Source of the DNA: 2-01-FULL-40-13 sp964433155
Lineage (GTDB): Bacteria; Patescibacteriota; Microgenomatia; UBA1406; GWC2-37-13
DNA: 51,726 bases
Direction: 5' to 3'
NCBI GenBank assembly: GCA_964433155.1
Contig: CAYSQE010000009.1
Coordinates: 1-51,726 of the forward strand
Of this stretch, positions 16,412-23,839 are shown in pieces. The position numbers were made by a program, and so were the translations under genes. Position 1 is the first letter of the stretch; each line of letters opens with the position of its first letter. Under the pieces are notes generated by a model that made no database searches, was not told where the DNA came from, and worked only from the letters and a program-made list of their open reading frames with translations.

Positions 16412-16806
16412 ACGATTGTTTCTAAAAATCTAATAATAAATGATAATGATACAGATGACAACAATACATTGGTCAGATATCCGATATGCATCGATTTGAG
16501 ACTGAGTCCATTAAATGCCAAGCCTTGAAATTCCCAAGGTTTGATCCCAACAAGAGAAAACCTAGTGAAAAAAAAATAAAAAAGTAGAAAGTAAATGAGG
16601 CTTGAAACTAAGCCTAAAGTTAAAAGATTTATGGGTAGAAGGACGAGCTTTGTTATCGGCATAATAAGATAGTAGAACAAAGAAACAAGAAGAATTGTTC
16701 TTATAAAAACGAGAGGGTTAAAGTTGACATTGAACCCCCCATTCCATAAGGCCGTAAGATAGAGTGCAACCGCAGAAAAAATGATCATTCGAGTGAGTCG
16801 TTTCAT
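16408..16806 (-). CDS. Four-TM membrane protein, phage-holin-4-2/YvlD-like
   Basis: A 132-aa protein with four hydrophobic segments and the motif ITKLVLLPINLLTLGLVSSL, typical of the uncharacterised holin-IV-type membrane family widespread in bacteria. The function is unknown and a phage origin is not implied. It is the first gene of the three-gene set with secG and the solute-binding protein. Confidence 0.7.
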   Translation of the reverse strand: MKRLTRMIIFSAVALYLTALWNGGFNVNFNPLVFIRTILLVSLFYYLIMPITKLVLLPINLLTLGLVSSLIYFLLFYFFFTRFSLVGIKPWEFQGLAFNGLSLKSMHIGYLTNVLLSSVSLSFIIRFLETIV

Positions 16807-16824
16807 ATAGGAATAGATATATAA

Positions 16825-18144
16825 TTATAACATTTGAGATTGAATCCTTTTATCCCTTAAGAAGAGGTGATATTTGCGAGCGAAACGGTGGGATTCATCT
16901 CTGATTGCGCGGATCAGATTGAAGCCAAGATCGTTAATTGAGGGACGAATAGTTTTAAGCTGTTTTGGTAGATTGATAATTAACCGATCAGGATGTTTAG
17001 CGATACCCATGATGGGAATGGGTTTTTTCAGCTCTAATAAAACTTGCTTTACTTTAAGAACCTGAGGTGTACCACCGTCGACAATAATAAGATCCGGGTT
17101 ATTCCAATTGTGTTTAAATCTTCTTAGGAAAACTTCTTCGAGCATGTCAAAATCCGACAGCGCTTTTTTATTTTTAATTTTAAATTTTCGATACTGACTT
17201 TTATCAGGCATCCCTAGGCTAAAAACTACCATAGAGGCTGTGGCCTGTTGCAGGTAAAGATTGCTGACATCATAGCATTCGATTCGCTCTAAGCTTTTTA
17301 TTGAGGGGTAAAATTTGCTTAAAAGCTGTCTGAGTTGAGAAAGAGACTCGCTTGAGTGATTGAAATGTACCCGCCTGCCGGCAGGCAGGTCGAATATATC
17401 AGATGTGAACTGTGTCTGATAAAGCATTTTCTCGAAGTGTTGGATTTTGTTGCGCAGTTTTAGAGCTTCTTCGTAACGTTTATGCTTACTAAGTTGCTTG
17501 AGCAGTTTGTATTCATCTTTAAGTGCAAGCTCTATTTTTCCATTTAAAATATCCTTTATTTTTCTAATATTATGACGATATAGCTTTTTAAGTTGCTTTT
17601 TTAAATTCTTATCATTGAGAGATGAGATGTAGTTTGGGCAAGGGTCGCAGAGACTAATTTTTGAGTAAAAACATGGCTTTTTGGACATTCTTTTTTGTGT
17701 GCAAAAAGGAAACATCTTGCGTACCGTTTTTAATATTTCCTGTACGTCTTTTTGGGAGGGAAACGGACCAAAATAAAGTGATCTCCCGTCATTTTCACGT
17801 CTAATTGTGAGTACCTTAGGAAATTCTTCCTTAGCGGTGATTTTTATATAGAGGTAACTTTTATCATCTTTCCACCTTAGATTGTATTTTGGCTGATTCT
17901 TTTGGATGAGTGTAGCCTCCAAAAGGAGTGCTTTAAATTCCGAATCTGTTAGAAGGTATTCAATCTGGTCACTATGTTTAATGATGAGGTTTTCTTTTTG
18001 GTCAAGTTTTGCATTTTCAAGATGGGAAAGAAGTCTGGCCTTGAGTGAAAGAGCTTTGCCGATATAAAGAATTTTTCCATCCTTTTTAAAGATGTAGACT
18101 CCTGTAGAATTTGGGATGTCAGCCAACAATTTACGAGTAATCAT
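16825..18144 (-). CDS. uvrC: UvrC excinuclease subunit, short form
   Basis: The nuclease subunit of UvrABC, making the incisions around bulky DNA lesions. Residues 8-90 form the GIY-YIG domain (STGVYIFKKDGKILYIGKA, then SLKARLLSHL). About 205-240 is the UVR motif that contacts UvrB. About 285-430 is the RNase-H-like C-terminal nuclease (CYDVSN; LIIVDGGTPQVLKV; RDESHRFARKYH). At 439 aa it lacks the tandem HhH domain that usually brings UvrC to about 600 aa. Residues 252-257 (LPAGRR) come from a GC-rich palindromic repeat (17374-17389) also present in uvrB. The ATG overlaps the upstream transglutaminase-like gene (ATGA 18141-18144). Confidence 0.93.
   Translation of the reverse strand: MITRKLLADIPNSTGVYIFKKDGKILYIGKALSLKARLLSHLENAKLDQKENLIIKHSDQIEYLLTDSEFKALLLEATLIQKNQPKYNLRWKDDKSYLYIKITAKEEFPKVLTIRRENDGRSLYFGPFPSQKDVQEILKTVRKMFPFCTQKRMSKKPCFYSKISLCDPCPNYISSLNDKNLKKQLKKLYRHNIRKIKDILNGKIELALKDEYKLLKQLSKHKRYEEALKLRNKIQHFEKMLYQTQFTSDIFDLPAGRRVHFNHSSESLSQLRQLLSKFYPSIKSLERIECYDVSNLYLQQATASMVVFSLGMPDKSQYRKFKIKNKKALSDFDMLEEVFLRRFKHNWNNPDLIIVDGGTPQVLKVKQVLLELKKPIPIMGIAKHPDRLIINLPKQLKTIRPSINDLGFNLIRAIRDESHRFARKYHLFLRDKRIQSQML
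17374..17389. repeat. LPAGRQ-type palindromic repeat in uvrC
   Basis: CCTGCCGGCAGGCAGG, containing a 14-bp perfect palindrome, lies in frame within uvrC. An identical 16-mer lies in uvrB at 25225-25240. It is GC-rich against an AT-rich background. Confidence 0.85.
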
Positions 18145-20207
18145 TTGTTTGAGTGTATTCTAGCATGAGAGTGACTTTTACGCACAAGGATCAAGATGAA
18201 TAGAATTCCAAACGTCGCAAGTAGGCCAAGAGAAATTTTAACCGCAAGTTCGTGGTAAAATGGAATGATTTTAAATTCTGCTTTAATATTTTGAGAGGGA
18301 AATGCGATATTTATGTTGCCGTTTGACCATTTGTTCTTTTCTTTGGCTTTAAAGGTGATTACAAAAATATTTTTCCCATATGGGGCTAATGTTGCTATAA
18401 CAAGCGAAGAGGGATTGATTTCGAGGTTGTTGGCAAAGATGGGAAAAGTCCTATTCCATACATATGTATTACCTTGATTGGTAACTGTTAATTTTGCCTG
18501 ATACATTTGTGAGTCATTGATCTGTGATGGAAATCGTGGCGAGTCTATAGTTAAATTGTTTCGCTCGGTTGGGACTTTCCTAGTCGCTACAATTGAGACG
18601 TCCTGAGAATTCTCTGTTTTGTACGTGCCTGCTGGGAAAGGGTAATCTGAGTTTTTTGCGTGGATGGCAAAGACTATATGGTTAAGGTCAAAAGCCGAAA
18701 AGTAGTCGATGCCTGAGGTATCCTCCCAGGTGGGATCAACAGGAGTCCAAAGGCCCAATTTGGTATCGTAATATTCTGGCCACGAGTGGAGTATGTCTGA
18801 GACCAGAGATAGAGGTCTAAGCTGTGGATCATGAGAAAATCCATAACCTTCTATTTCTCTTGAATATATGTCTTTTTTGCGTGAAATAGCAACAAAAAGA
18901 TCGGTAAATTCCATGCAAACTGCATTGGTTGGTTCTGATATGGCTCCTTCGGCTCCGAGTCTCTTGTTTGAGGTATTAACCTTATTATAATTATATACGA
19001 GGCTACTTATAACATAGTCATAGATATTTTTGGGATTTGAGGGAATATTTTGAATTTTCTCTAAATTTGCAATAGTCCAATATTTAGTTTCGGATAATAA
19101 GTAGTTCTTTTGTTTTGAAAAATTATCTCTGATATTAGGAATGATATCTTCTCGCGGATTGGAGAGAACTTGTATTGTGCCTTTGAAATTGACAGGATGA
19201 GACTCTCGGGGTTTTAAAAAATAACGCCCCAAATAATTTCCATCTTCATCCAGGTAAACGCTTGCTGGCAATGGATCAATTTTTTCTATATAAATTTTTT
19301 GATACAGAGTATCTGGGGGAAAAGCAATGTCTGTATATACAGGAACGAGCTGAGTATTTTTTAGATTGTATATAAGCTCTGTACTATAGTATTGGTTATC
19401 TCCAAACACGGCATAGATAGTTTTGGTCTGTGGGTTGTTCCAACTTATGACATTCCCTATGATAGAATCTGGCCTAGGTTTGGAAATTGATATTTTTTTA
19501 CTTGTGGTGTCGGGAAGATGGACGAAAATCTGATACGAGCCGTCTTTCCTGCCGGCGATTGTCGGAATGATAACCTCCCAGACATTGCCGTTTAGCGTAA
19601 AGAGGTTGTCCTGGAAAAATTCTAGATAGAAATTATTTACTGAATTTCTGCCAACGTTTGGATTAGAAAACTCTAAAGTAATTTTTGTATCTTCATTGTC
19701 AGAGTCGAGCTGAGGCGCGAGTTCTACATGATCGTCATAGGCTCTTATATCGCGTATGATAAATGATTTCGGAAACCCAATCGAGAATTGCTTTACGTAT
19801 ACATCTGTACGATAGTTTGTAATCTTAACTGAAAATTTGACTTTAGTGTTCAGACCATTTTCTTGTTCGCTTAAAAAATAGTCAACTTGGTAGTCGTTGC
19901 GAAAGTCCTGAGCGTTTGTAGGAAAATTGAAAAAAAATAAGTAAAGTGTCATTGCGAGGAGCGTAGCGACGAAGCAATCTCTTATTTTATTGTAAAACTT
20001 ACCAACTTTGTCATTACGAGGACCCTGGCGAAACGTCGGGAGACGAAGTAATCTCGCAAATAATGGGATTGCTTCGCTTCGGGATGTCAGACGTCCCTTC
20101 GCTCGCAGTGACAGCAAATTTCTTTTGTCATTGCGAGGAAAGAGCAAAGCGAATGACGAAGCAATCTTAGCAATCTTACTTAATAATTTTTTCATATAAA
20201 TCGTCAA
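18141..20207 (-). CDS. Transglutaminase-like membrane protein with repeat-invaded N-terminus
   Basis: A 688-aa reading frame. The transglutaminase-like core has C431 (AVCMEFTDLF), H474 (HSWPEYYD) and D491 (VDPTWED), with beta-rich domains on either side and a C-terminal TM helix (about 656-675). It is probably exported and anchored with the catalytic domain outside. The substrate is unknown. Residues about 14-87 are encoded by three copies of a GTCATTGCGAGG-type palindromic repeat (19948-20167). MKKLLSKIAKI at residue 5 looks like the original signal-peptide start and LYLFFFNFPTNAQ its displaced end. Translation could begin at 20207, at 20195, or at an ATG inside the repeat (about 19950). It is coupled to uvrC. 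Confidence 0.75.
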   Translation of the reverse strand: MTIYMKKLLSKIAKIASSFALLFPRNDKRNLLSLRAKGRLTSRSEAIPLFARLLRLPTFRQGPRNDKVGKFYNKIRDCFVATLLAMTLYLFFFNFPTNAQDFRNDYQVDYFLSEQENGLNTKVKFSVKITNYRTDVYVKQFSIGFPKSFIIRDIRAYDDHVELAPQLDSDNEDTKITLEFSNPNVGRNSVNNFYLEFFQDNLFTLNGNVWEVIIPTIAGRKDGSYQIFVHLPDTTSKKISISKPRPDSIIGNVISWNNPQTKTIYAVFGDNQYYSTELIYNLKNTQLVPVYTDIAFPPDTLYQKIYIEKIDPLPASVYLDEDGNYLGRYFLKPRESHPVNFKGTIQVLSNPREDIIPNIRDNFSKQKNYLLSETKYWTIANLEKIQNIPSNPKNIYDYVISSLVYNYNKVNTSNKRLGAEGAISEPTNAVCMEFTDLFVAISRKKDIYSREIEGYGFSHDPQLRPLSLVSDILHSWPEYYDTKLGLWTPVDPTWEDTSGIDYFSAFDLNHIVFAIHAKNSDYPFPAGTYKTENSQDVSIVATRKVPTERNNLTIDSPRFPSQINDSQMYQAKLTVTNQGNTYVWNRTFPIFANNLEINPSSLVIATLAPYGKNIFVITFKAKEKNKWSNGNINIAFPSQNIKAEFKIIPFYHELAVKISLGLLATFGILFILILVRKSHSHARIHSNK
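19948..19981. repeat. GTCATTGCGAGG repeat, partial copy 1
   Basis: Starts with GTCATTGCGAGGAGCG and ends with GACGAAGCAATCTC. It is translated in the transglutaminase-like frame as RDCFVATLLAMT. Confidence 0.85.
20010..20112. repeat. GTCATTGCGAGG repeat, full palindromic copy 2
   Basis: The left arm GTCATTACGAGG...GAAGTAATCTCGC is mirrored by GGGATTGCTTCG...CGCTCGCAGTGAC, about 103 bp in all. It is inside the transglutaminase-like reading frame. Confidence 0.85.
20127..20167. repeat. GTCATTGCGAGG repeat, copy 3
   Basis: GTCATTGCGAGGAAAGAGC...GACGAAGCAATCTTA. It ends nine bases from the 3' end of the GIY-YIG gene. Confidence 0.85.
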
Positions 20208-20469
20208 AATCGGGATTGGTTTTATTTATAAGATATAATTTTTTCTTCCTTGAACCTGCTTTTATTTGTTTTTCTCTATTTATTGCTGTGTTTATGCCGC
20301 TAAAAACTTCGTAATAGACAAGTTTAACTATTTTATATTTGGATGTAAAGCTTGACACTAAGGCGTTTTTATGTTCATACATCCGGCGGATGAGGTTATT
20401 TGTGACTCCGGTGTAAAGGACAGTATTTATTTTGTTTGTAGCAATGTAAGTAAAGTATTGTTTGTTCAT
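20176..20469 (-). CDS. Small GIY-YIG domain protein (UPF0213/YhbQ-like)
   Basis: A 97-aa protein made of a single GIY-YIG domain: QYFTYIATNKINTVLYTGVT with the Y-I and Y-T-G variants of the motif, the Arg in NNLIRRMYEHK, and NREKQIKAG further on. I choose the ATG at 20469 because the longer start (20487) lies in a flanking palindromic repeat. Repeats bracket it at both ends (20127-20167 and 20483-20590), and its 3' end overlaps the start of the transglutaminase-like gene. Family members are putative nucleases of unclear role. The layout suggests an inserted cassette. Confidence 0.85.
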   Translation of the reverse strand: MNKQYFTYIATNKINTVLYTGVTNNLIRRMYEHKNALVSSFTSKYKIVKLVYYEVFSGINTAINREKQIKAGSRKKKLYLINKTNPDFDDLYEKIIK

Positions 20470-20482
20470 ATTAAACTTTCTT

Positions 20483-20590
20483 GTCATTGCGAGGAGTGAT
20501 GATGTTTAGTTGAAACGACGAAGTAATCTCATCACTCTATCGATCTAAAACAGAGATTGCCTCACTTCAAAAATCATCGTTCTCAATGAC
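20483..20590. repeat. GTCATTGCGAGG repeat, full palindromic copy 4
   Basis: Opens with GTCATTGCGAGGAG, has GAAGTAATCTC, then the mirrored GAGATTGCCTC, and closes with CTCAATGAC, 108 bp in all. It lies upstream of the GIY-YIG gene. Confidence 0.85.
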
Positions 20591-20676
20591 AAAATTGTAT
20601 GCTCTGATATAATTTTGCTAAAAATGCTAATCAATTACTTTTAATAATGTGCAGCAGCACACTTTATTACCTAATG

Positions 20677-20685
20677 TGATATACT
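20677..20685 (+). promoter_or_regulatory. Extended -10 promoter of the 85-aa gene, leaderless
   Basis: TGA-TATACT (20677-20685) with +1 predicted exactly at the A of the ATG (20692). No good -35 is visible. Confidence 0.5.
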
Positions 20686-20691
20686 ACTTAA

Positions 20692-20949
20692 ATGACAGCT
20701 GGAAAACCAGACGTATGGAGATTCATGCCACCTCTTATAAATAAAAAAGGCGAGACGGTAATGGGCGCTTTAAGAATACCCATGCCTGATAGAGTGGTGT
20801 ATGCTGAAAAAATTATCTTGGATGATATTAGTGCTAGGGTAGGGATTTGCGTAATAGGATTACACCATATTGATGGAGAAAAATTTGCAGAGCTATTTAA
20901 GTTAGCAGAACAGCAGGGTACTAATGTTTTTCAACCTACTAACCTATAA
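20692..20949 (+). CDS. Hypothetical protein, 85 aa
   Basis: A small soluble protein of unknown family with no membrane segment. An extended -10 box positioned for a leaderless start supports it as a real gene. Its last 11 bases overlap the end of uvrA on the opposite strand, so the two are tail-to-tail. I cannot suggest a function. Confidence 0.5.
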   Translation: MTAGKPDVWRFMPPLINKKGETVMGALRIPMPDRVVYAEKIILDDISARVGICVIGLHHIDGEKFAELFKLAEQQGTNVFQPTNL

Positions 20950-23839
20950 GATTCTTTCTTAAATATTTACCTGTATAGGATTTTTTTTCTTGCAAAATTC
21001 CTGGGAGTTGACCTTGATACACGATATAGCCTCCTTTTTCACCGCCTTCTGGGCCTAAATCAACGATATATTGACAGTTCTTGATGACATCGAGATTATG
21101 TTCGATGATAATCACGGTGTTGCCTCGGTCGACTAACTCACGTAAGGTATGAAGGAGTTTTTCTATATCATAAAAATGAAGACCTGTTGTTGGCTCGTCG
21201 AGAATATAGAGTGTGCTACCTTTTTCCTTTTTAGATAACTCATTGGCGAGTTTAATTCTTTGAGCTTCACCGCCGGAAAAAGTCGGCGCTGGTTGACCAA
21301 GTTGGATGTACCCAAGGCCAACATTCTTGAGAAAAATTAATTTCTGATGGATGCGTGGATGGTTAGCAAAAAAATCGGCTGCCTCCTCGACTGTCTGATT
21401 TAAAATCTCATAAATATTTTTTCCCTTAAATTTTACCTCGAGTGTTTCGCTATTGTAACGTTGACCTTCACACACATCACAGGTAACATAGACATCTGGT
21501 AAAAACTGCATCTCAATTTTTATGACTCCTGCACCTTGGCATTTCTCGCAACGACCGCCTCTTAAATTAAAAGAAAATCTACCTTTTTTGAAACCTTTGA
21601 CCTTTGCATCCGCTGTTTGGGCAAATATTTCCCTCACCTCATCGAAAAATCCAACATAGGTAGCAGGATTTGATCTGGGCGTTCTACCAATTGGCGATTG
21701 GTCGACTAGGTATACTCTTTCAAAGTATTGATAGCCCTCAAGTCTTTCAAACGTGCTAATTTTGTCTTGATAAAATCCCTCGAGATAATATTTCAGTGCA
21801 GGATAAAGCGTCTCAACGACCAACGTTGACTTTCCTGAGCCTGATACTCCTGTTATAGCTATCATATTGCCTATCGGTAGTTCAACATTTATTTTTTTTA
21901 GATTGTATTCTGAGGCACCTCTTAGGATAAGTTTGCCTTTATTTTGGTTTAATTCACTTTTTTTAGTTTGTATAGTTTTTTTACCGGTTAGGAATTGACC
22001 CGTAAGCGATTTGATTTGAGATGTTGGGGAGATTAGGGTTTTTAGGGAACCATTAAAGATGACTTTGCCACCGTGCTTACCTGCAAATGGACCAAGCTCG
22101 ATTATGTGTTCAGCCGACTCTATAGTTTCTTTGTCGTGTTCGACTACAATTATGGTATTGCCAAGATTTTTGAGATTTTTTAAGGTTTCAATGAGTGCCG
22201 AGACATCGCGAGGATGAAGCCCTATTGAAGGTTCATCCAAAACGTAGAGAACTCCGGTTAGACCAGTGCCTATCTGAGAAGCAAGCCTGATGCGCTGAAG
22301 CTCACCTCCCGATAGAGTCTTGGCAGAACGCGATATGGTAAGATATGAAAGGCCAACATTACTTAAGAAAGTAAGCCTTGTAATTATTTCTTTTAAGATT
22401 GGTCTAGCGATTTGTTGTTCATAGTCGCTTAATTTTAGTGACTTACTCCCTCCCGTTTCTGCCATCTGTTCCATGTGATTAATCAACTCTTCGATAGATT
22501 CATCTGACACCTCAGCAATATTTTTTTTATCAATTGTTATCGCAAGGATTTCAGGTTTTAATTTTTTGCCCTCACATTTTGGACAGAGTTCTTCTCTCAT
22601 ATATTTTTGGATTTCCATGGAAGCAAAGTCAGCGCGAGTGTCAAAATATCTTCTCTCAAGTTCGCCGATAACACCTGTAAATTTTTCATATATGACAGTG
22701 TGTTTACCAAATCTATTCTTTCCAGGTACTTCGTAAACTTGGTCGGTACCATAAAGAAGGATCTCAAGTTTGTTTGGCGGGATTTGGGAGATTGGGGAGT
22801 CTAGATCTATACCTTCTTCTTCAGCTACCTGTTTGACAAGGCGGATGTACCAAGTCTCGGCAAAGAAAAATTTGGCAAAGGGTATTATTCCACCCTCATT
22901 AACACTGAGGCTTTTACTTAAAATCCTTTCAGGATCAATTTTAAAGATATTGCCTATGCCTTTACACTTTTCACAAGCGCCAAGAGGTGAGTTAAAGGAA
23001 AACATCCGGGGCTCAATCTCCGCAAGTGATAGATTGCAGACGGGGCAGGAAAATTTTTCCGAGTAGAGATGTTCATTTGCCATAACTAAGCCGTCAGATA
23101 GATTTGTTGCTTGTTCAACATCATTGCTTATGCGACTACGCAGATTGGAGAGAAAGATTTCATTCTTCATATCTTTATAAGTAATCGAGGCGGTATCGAT
23201 CAGTGCGTCGACACTGTGTTTATTAGATTTAATGAGATTAATTTCCTCACCTAGACTAAATTTTTTGTTATCAATTCTTACTTGCGAAAAACCTTTGGAG
23301 CGGAGGTTGTCAAAAAGATCTTTGAATTCACCTTTCCTTTGGGTTACGATTGGTGAATGGATGGCAAATTGCTGGGGCCTTATTTTGTCATTTTGAGTTT
23401 GTTTTGTGATCTGAGCAAGGATTTTTTGCACAATTTCATCGACAGACATTCTGGTTATTTCTGTACCGTCATTGGGGCAGTGTGGGTGTCCAATACGGGC
23501 AAAAAGCAAACGAAGATAATCATAAATTTCGGTGATTGTACCAACTGTTGATCGAGGGTTGTGAGAGACAGTCTTTTGATCTATTGAGATGGAAGGTGAG
23601 AGGCCTTCGATAAGATCCACGTCGGGTTTGTCCATGATCCCCAAAAATTGACGGGCATAGGCGGAAAGAGACTCTACATATCTTCTTTGACCCTCAGCAT
23701 AGATCGTATCAAAAGCCAACGATGACTTCCCAGATCCAGAAACTCCGGTGAAGACAACTAGTTTATTTTTGGGAATATCAACGTTGATATTCTGTAGGTT
23801 GTGTTGACGAGCACCACGGATTTTGATAAAGTCTGTCAT
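20939..23839 (-). CDS. uvrA: UvrA excinuclease ATPase subunit
   Basis: The damage-recognition ATPase of nucleotide excision repair. It has 966 aa, near the usual 940-950. Two ABC-type modules have Walker A motifs GVSGSGKSSLAFDTIY and GVSGSGKSTLVVETLY, signature sequences LSGGELQRIRLASQIG and FSGGEAQRIKLANELS, and Walker B VLDEPSIGLH and ILDEPTTGLH. Zinc-binding cysteines occur in CPVCNLSLAE...CEKCKG and CEKCQGAG...CDVCEG. Its ATG overlaps the uvrB stop as ATGA (23836-23839), so uvrB and uvrA are translationally coupled. Confidence 0.97.
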   Translation of the reverse strand: MTDFIKIRGARQHNLQNINVDIPKNKLVVFTGVSGSGKSSLAFDTIYAEGQRRYVESLSAYARQFLGIMDKPDVDLIEGLSPSISIDQKTVSHNPRSTVGTITEIYDYLRLLFARIGHPHCPNDGTEITRMSVDEIVQKILAQITKQTQNDKIRPQQFAIHSPIVTQRKGEFKDLFDNLRSKGFSQVRIDNKKFSLGEEINLIKSNKHSVDALIDTASITYKDMKNEIFLSNLRSRISNDVEQATNLSDGLVMANEHLYSEKFSCPVCNLSLAEIEPRMFSFNSPLGACEKCKGIGNIFKIDPERILSKSLSVNEGGIIPFAKFFFAETWYIRLVKQVAEEEGIDLDSPISQIPPNKLEILLYGTDQVYEVPGKNRFGKHTVIYEKFTGVIGELERRYFDTRADFASMEIQKYMREELCPKCEGKKLKPEILAITIDKKNIAEVSDESIEELINHMEQMAETGGSKSLKLSDYEQQIARPILKEIITRLTFLSNVGLSYLTISRSAKTLSGGELQRIRLASQIGTGLTGVLYVLDEPSIGLHPRDVSALIETLKNLKNLGNTIIVVEHDKETIESAEHIIELGPFAGKHGGKVIFNGSLKTLISPTSQIKSLTGQFLTGKKTIQTKKSELNQNKGKLILRGASEYNLKKINVELPIGNMIAITGVSGSGKSTLVVETLYPALKYYLEGFYQDKISTFERLEGYQYFERVYLVDQSPIGRTPRSNPATYVGFFDEVREIFAQTADAKVKGFKKGRFSFNLRGGRCEKCQGAGVIKIEMQFLPDVYVTCDVCEGQRYNSETLEVKFKGKNIYEILNQTVEEAADFFANHPRIHQKLIFLKNVGLGYIQLGQPAPTFSGGEAQRIKLANELSKKEKGSTLYILDEPTTGLHFYDIEKLLHTLRELVDRGNTVIIIEHNLDVIKNCQYIVDLGPEGGEKGGYIVYQGQLPGILQEKKSYTGKYLRKNLIG

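Noticed and set aside
16408..16806. Prophage remnant suggested by the holin-like protein
   Set aside because: The holin-4-2 family is a common chromosomal membrane family. No other phage gene is nearby and the gene is coupled to secG.
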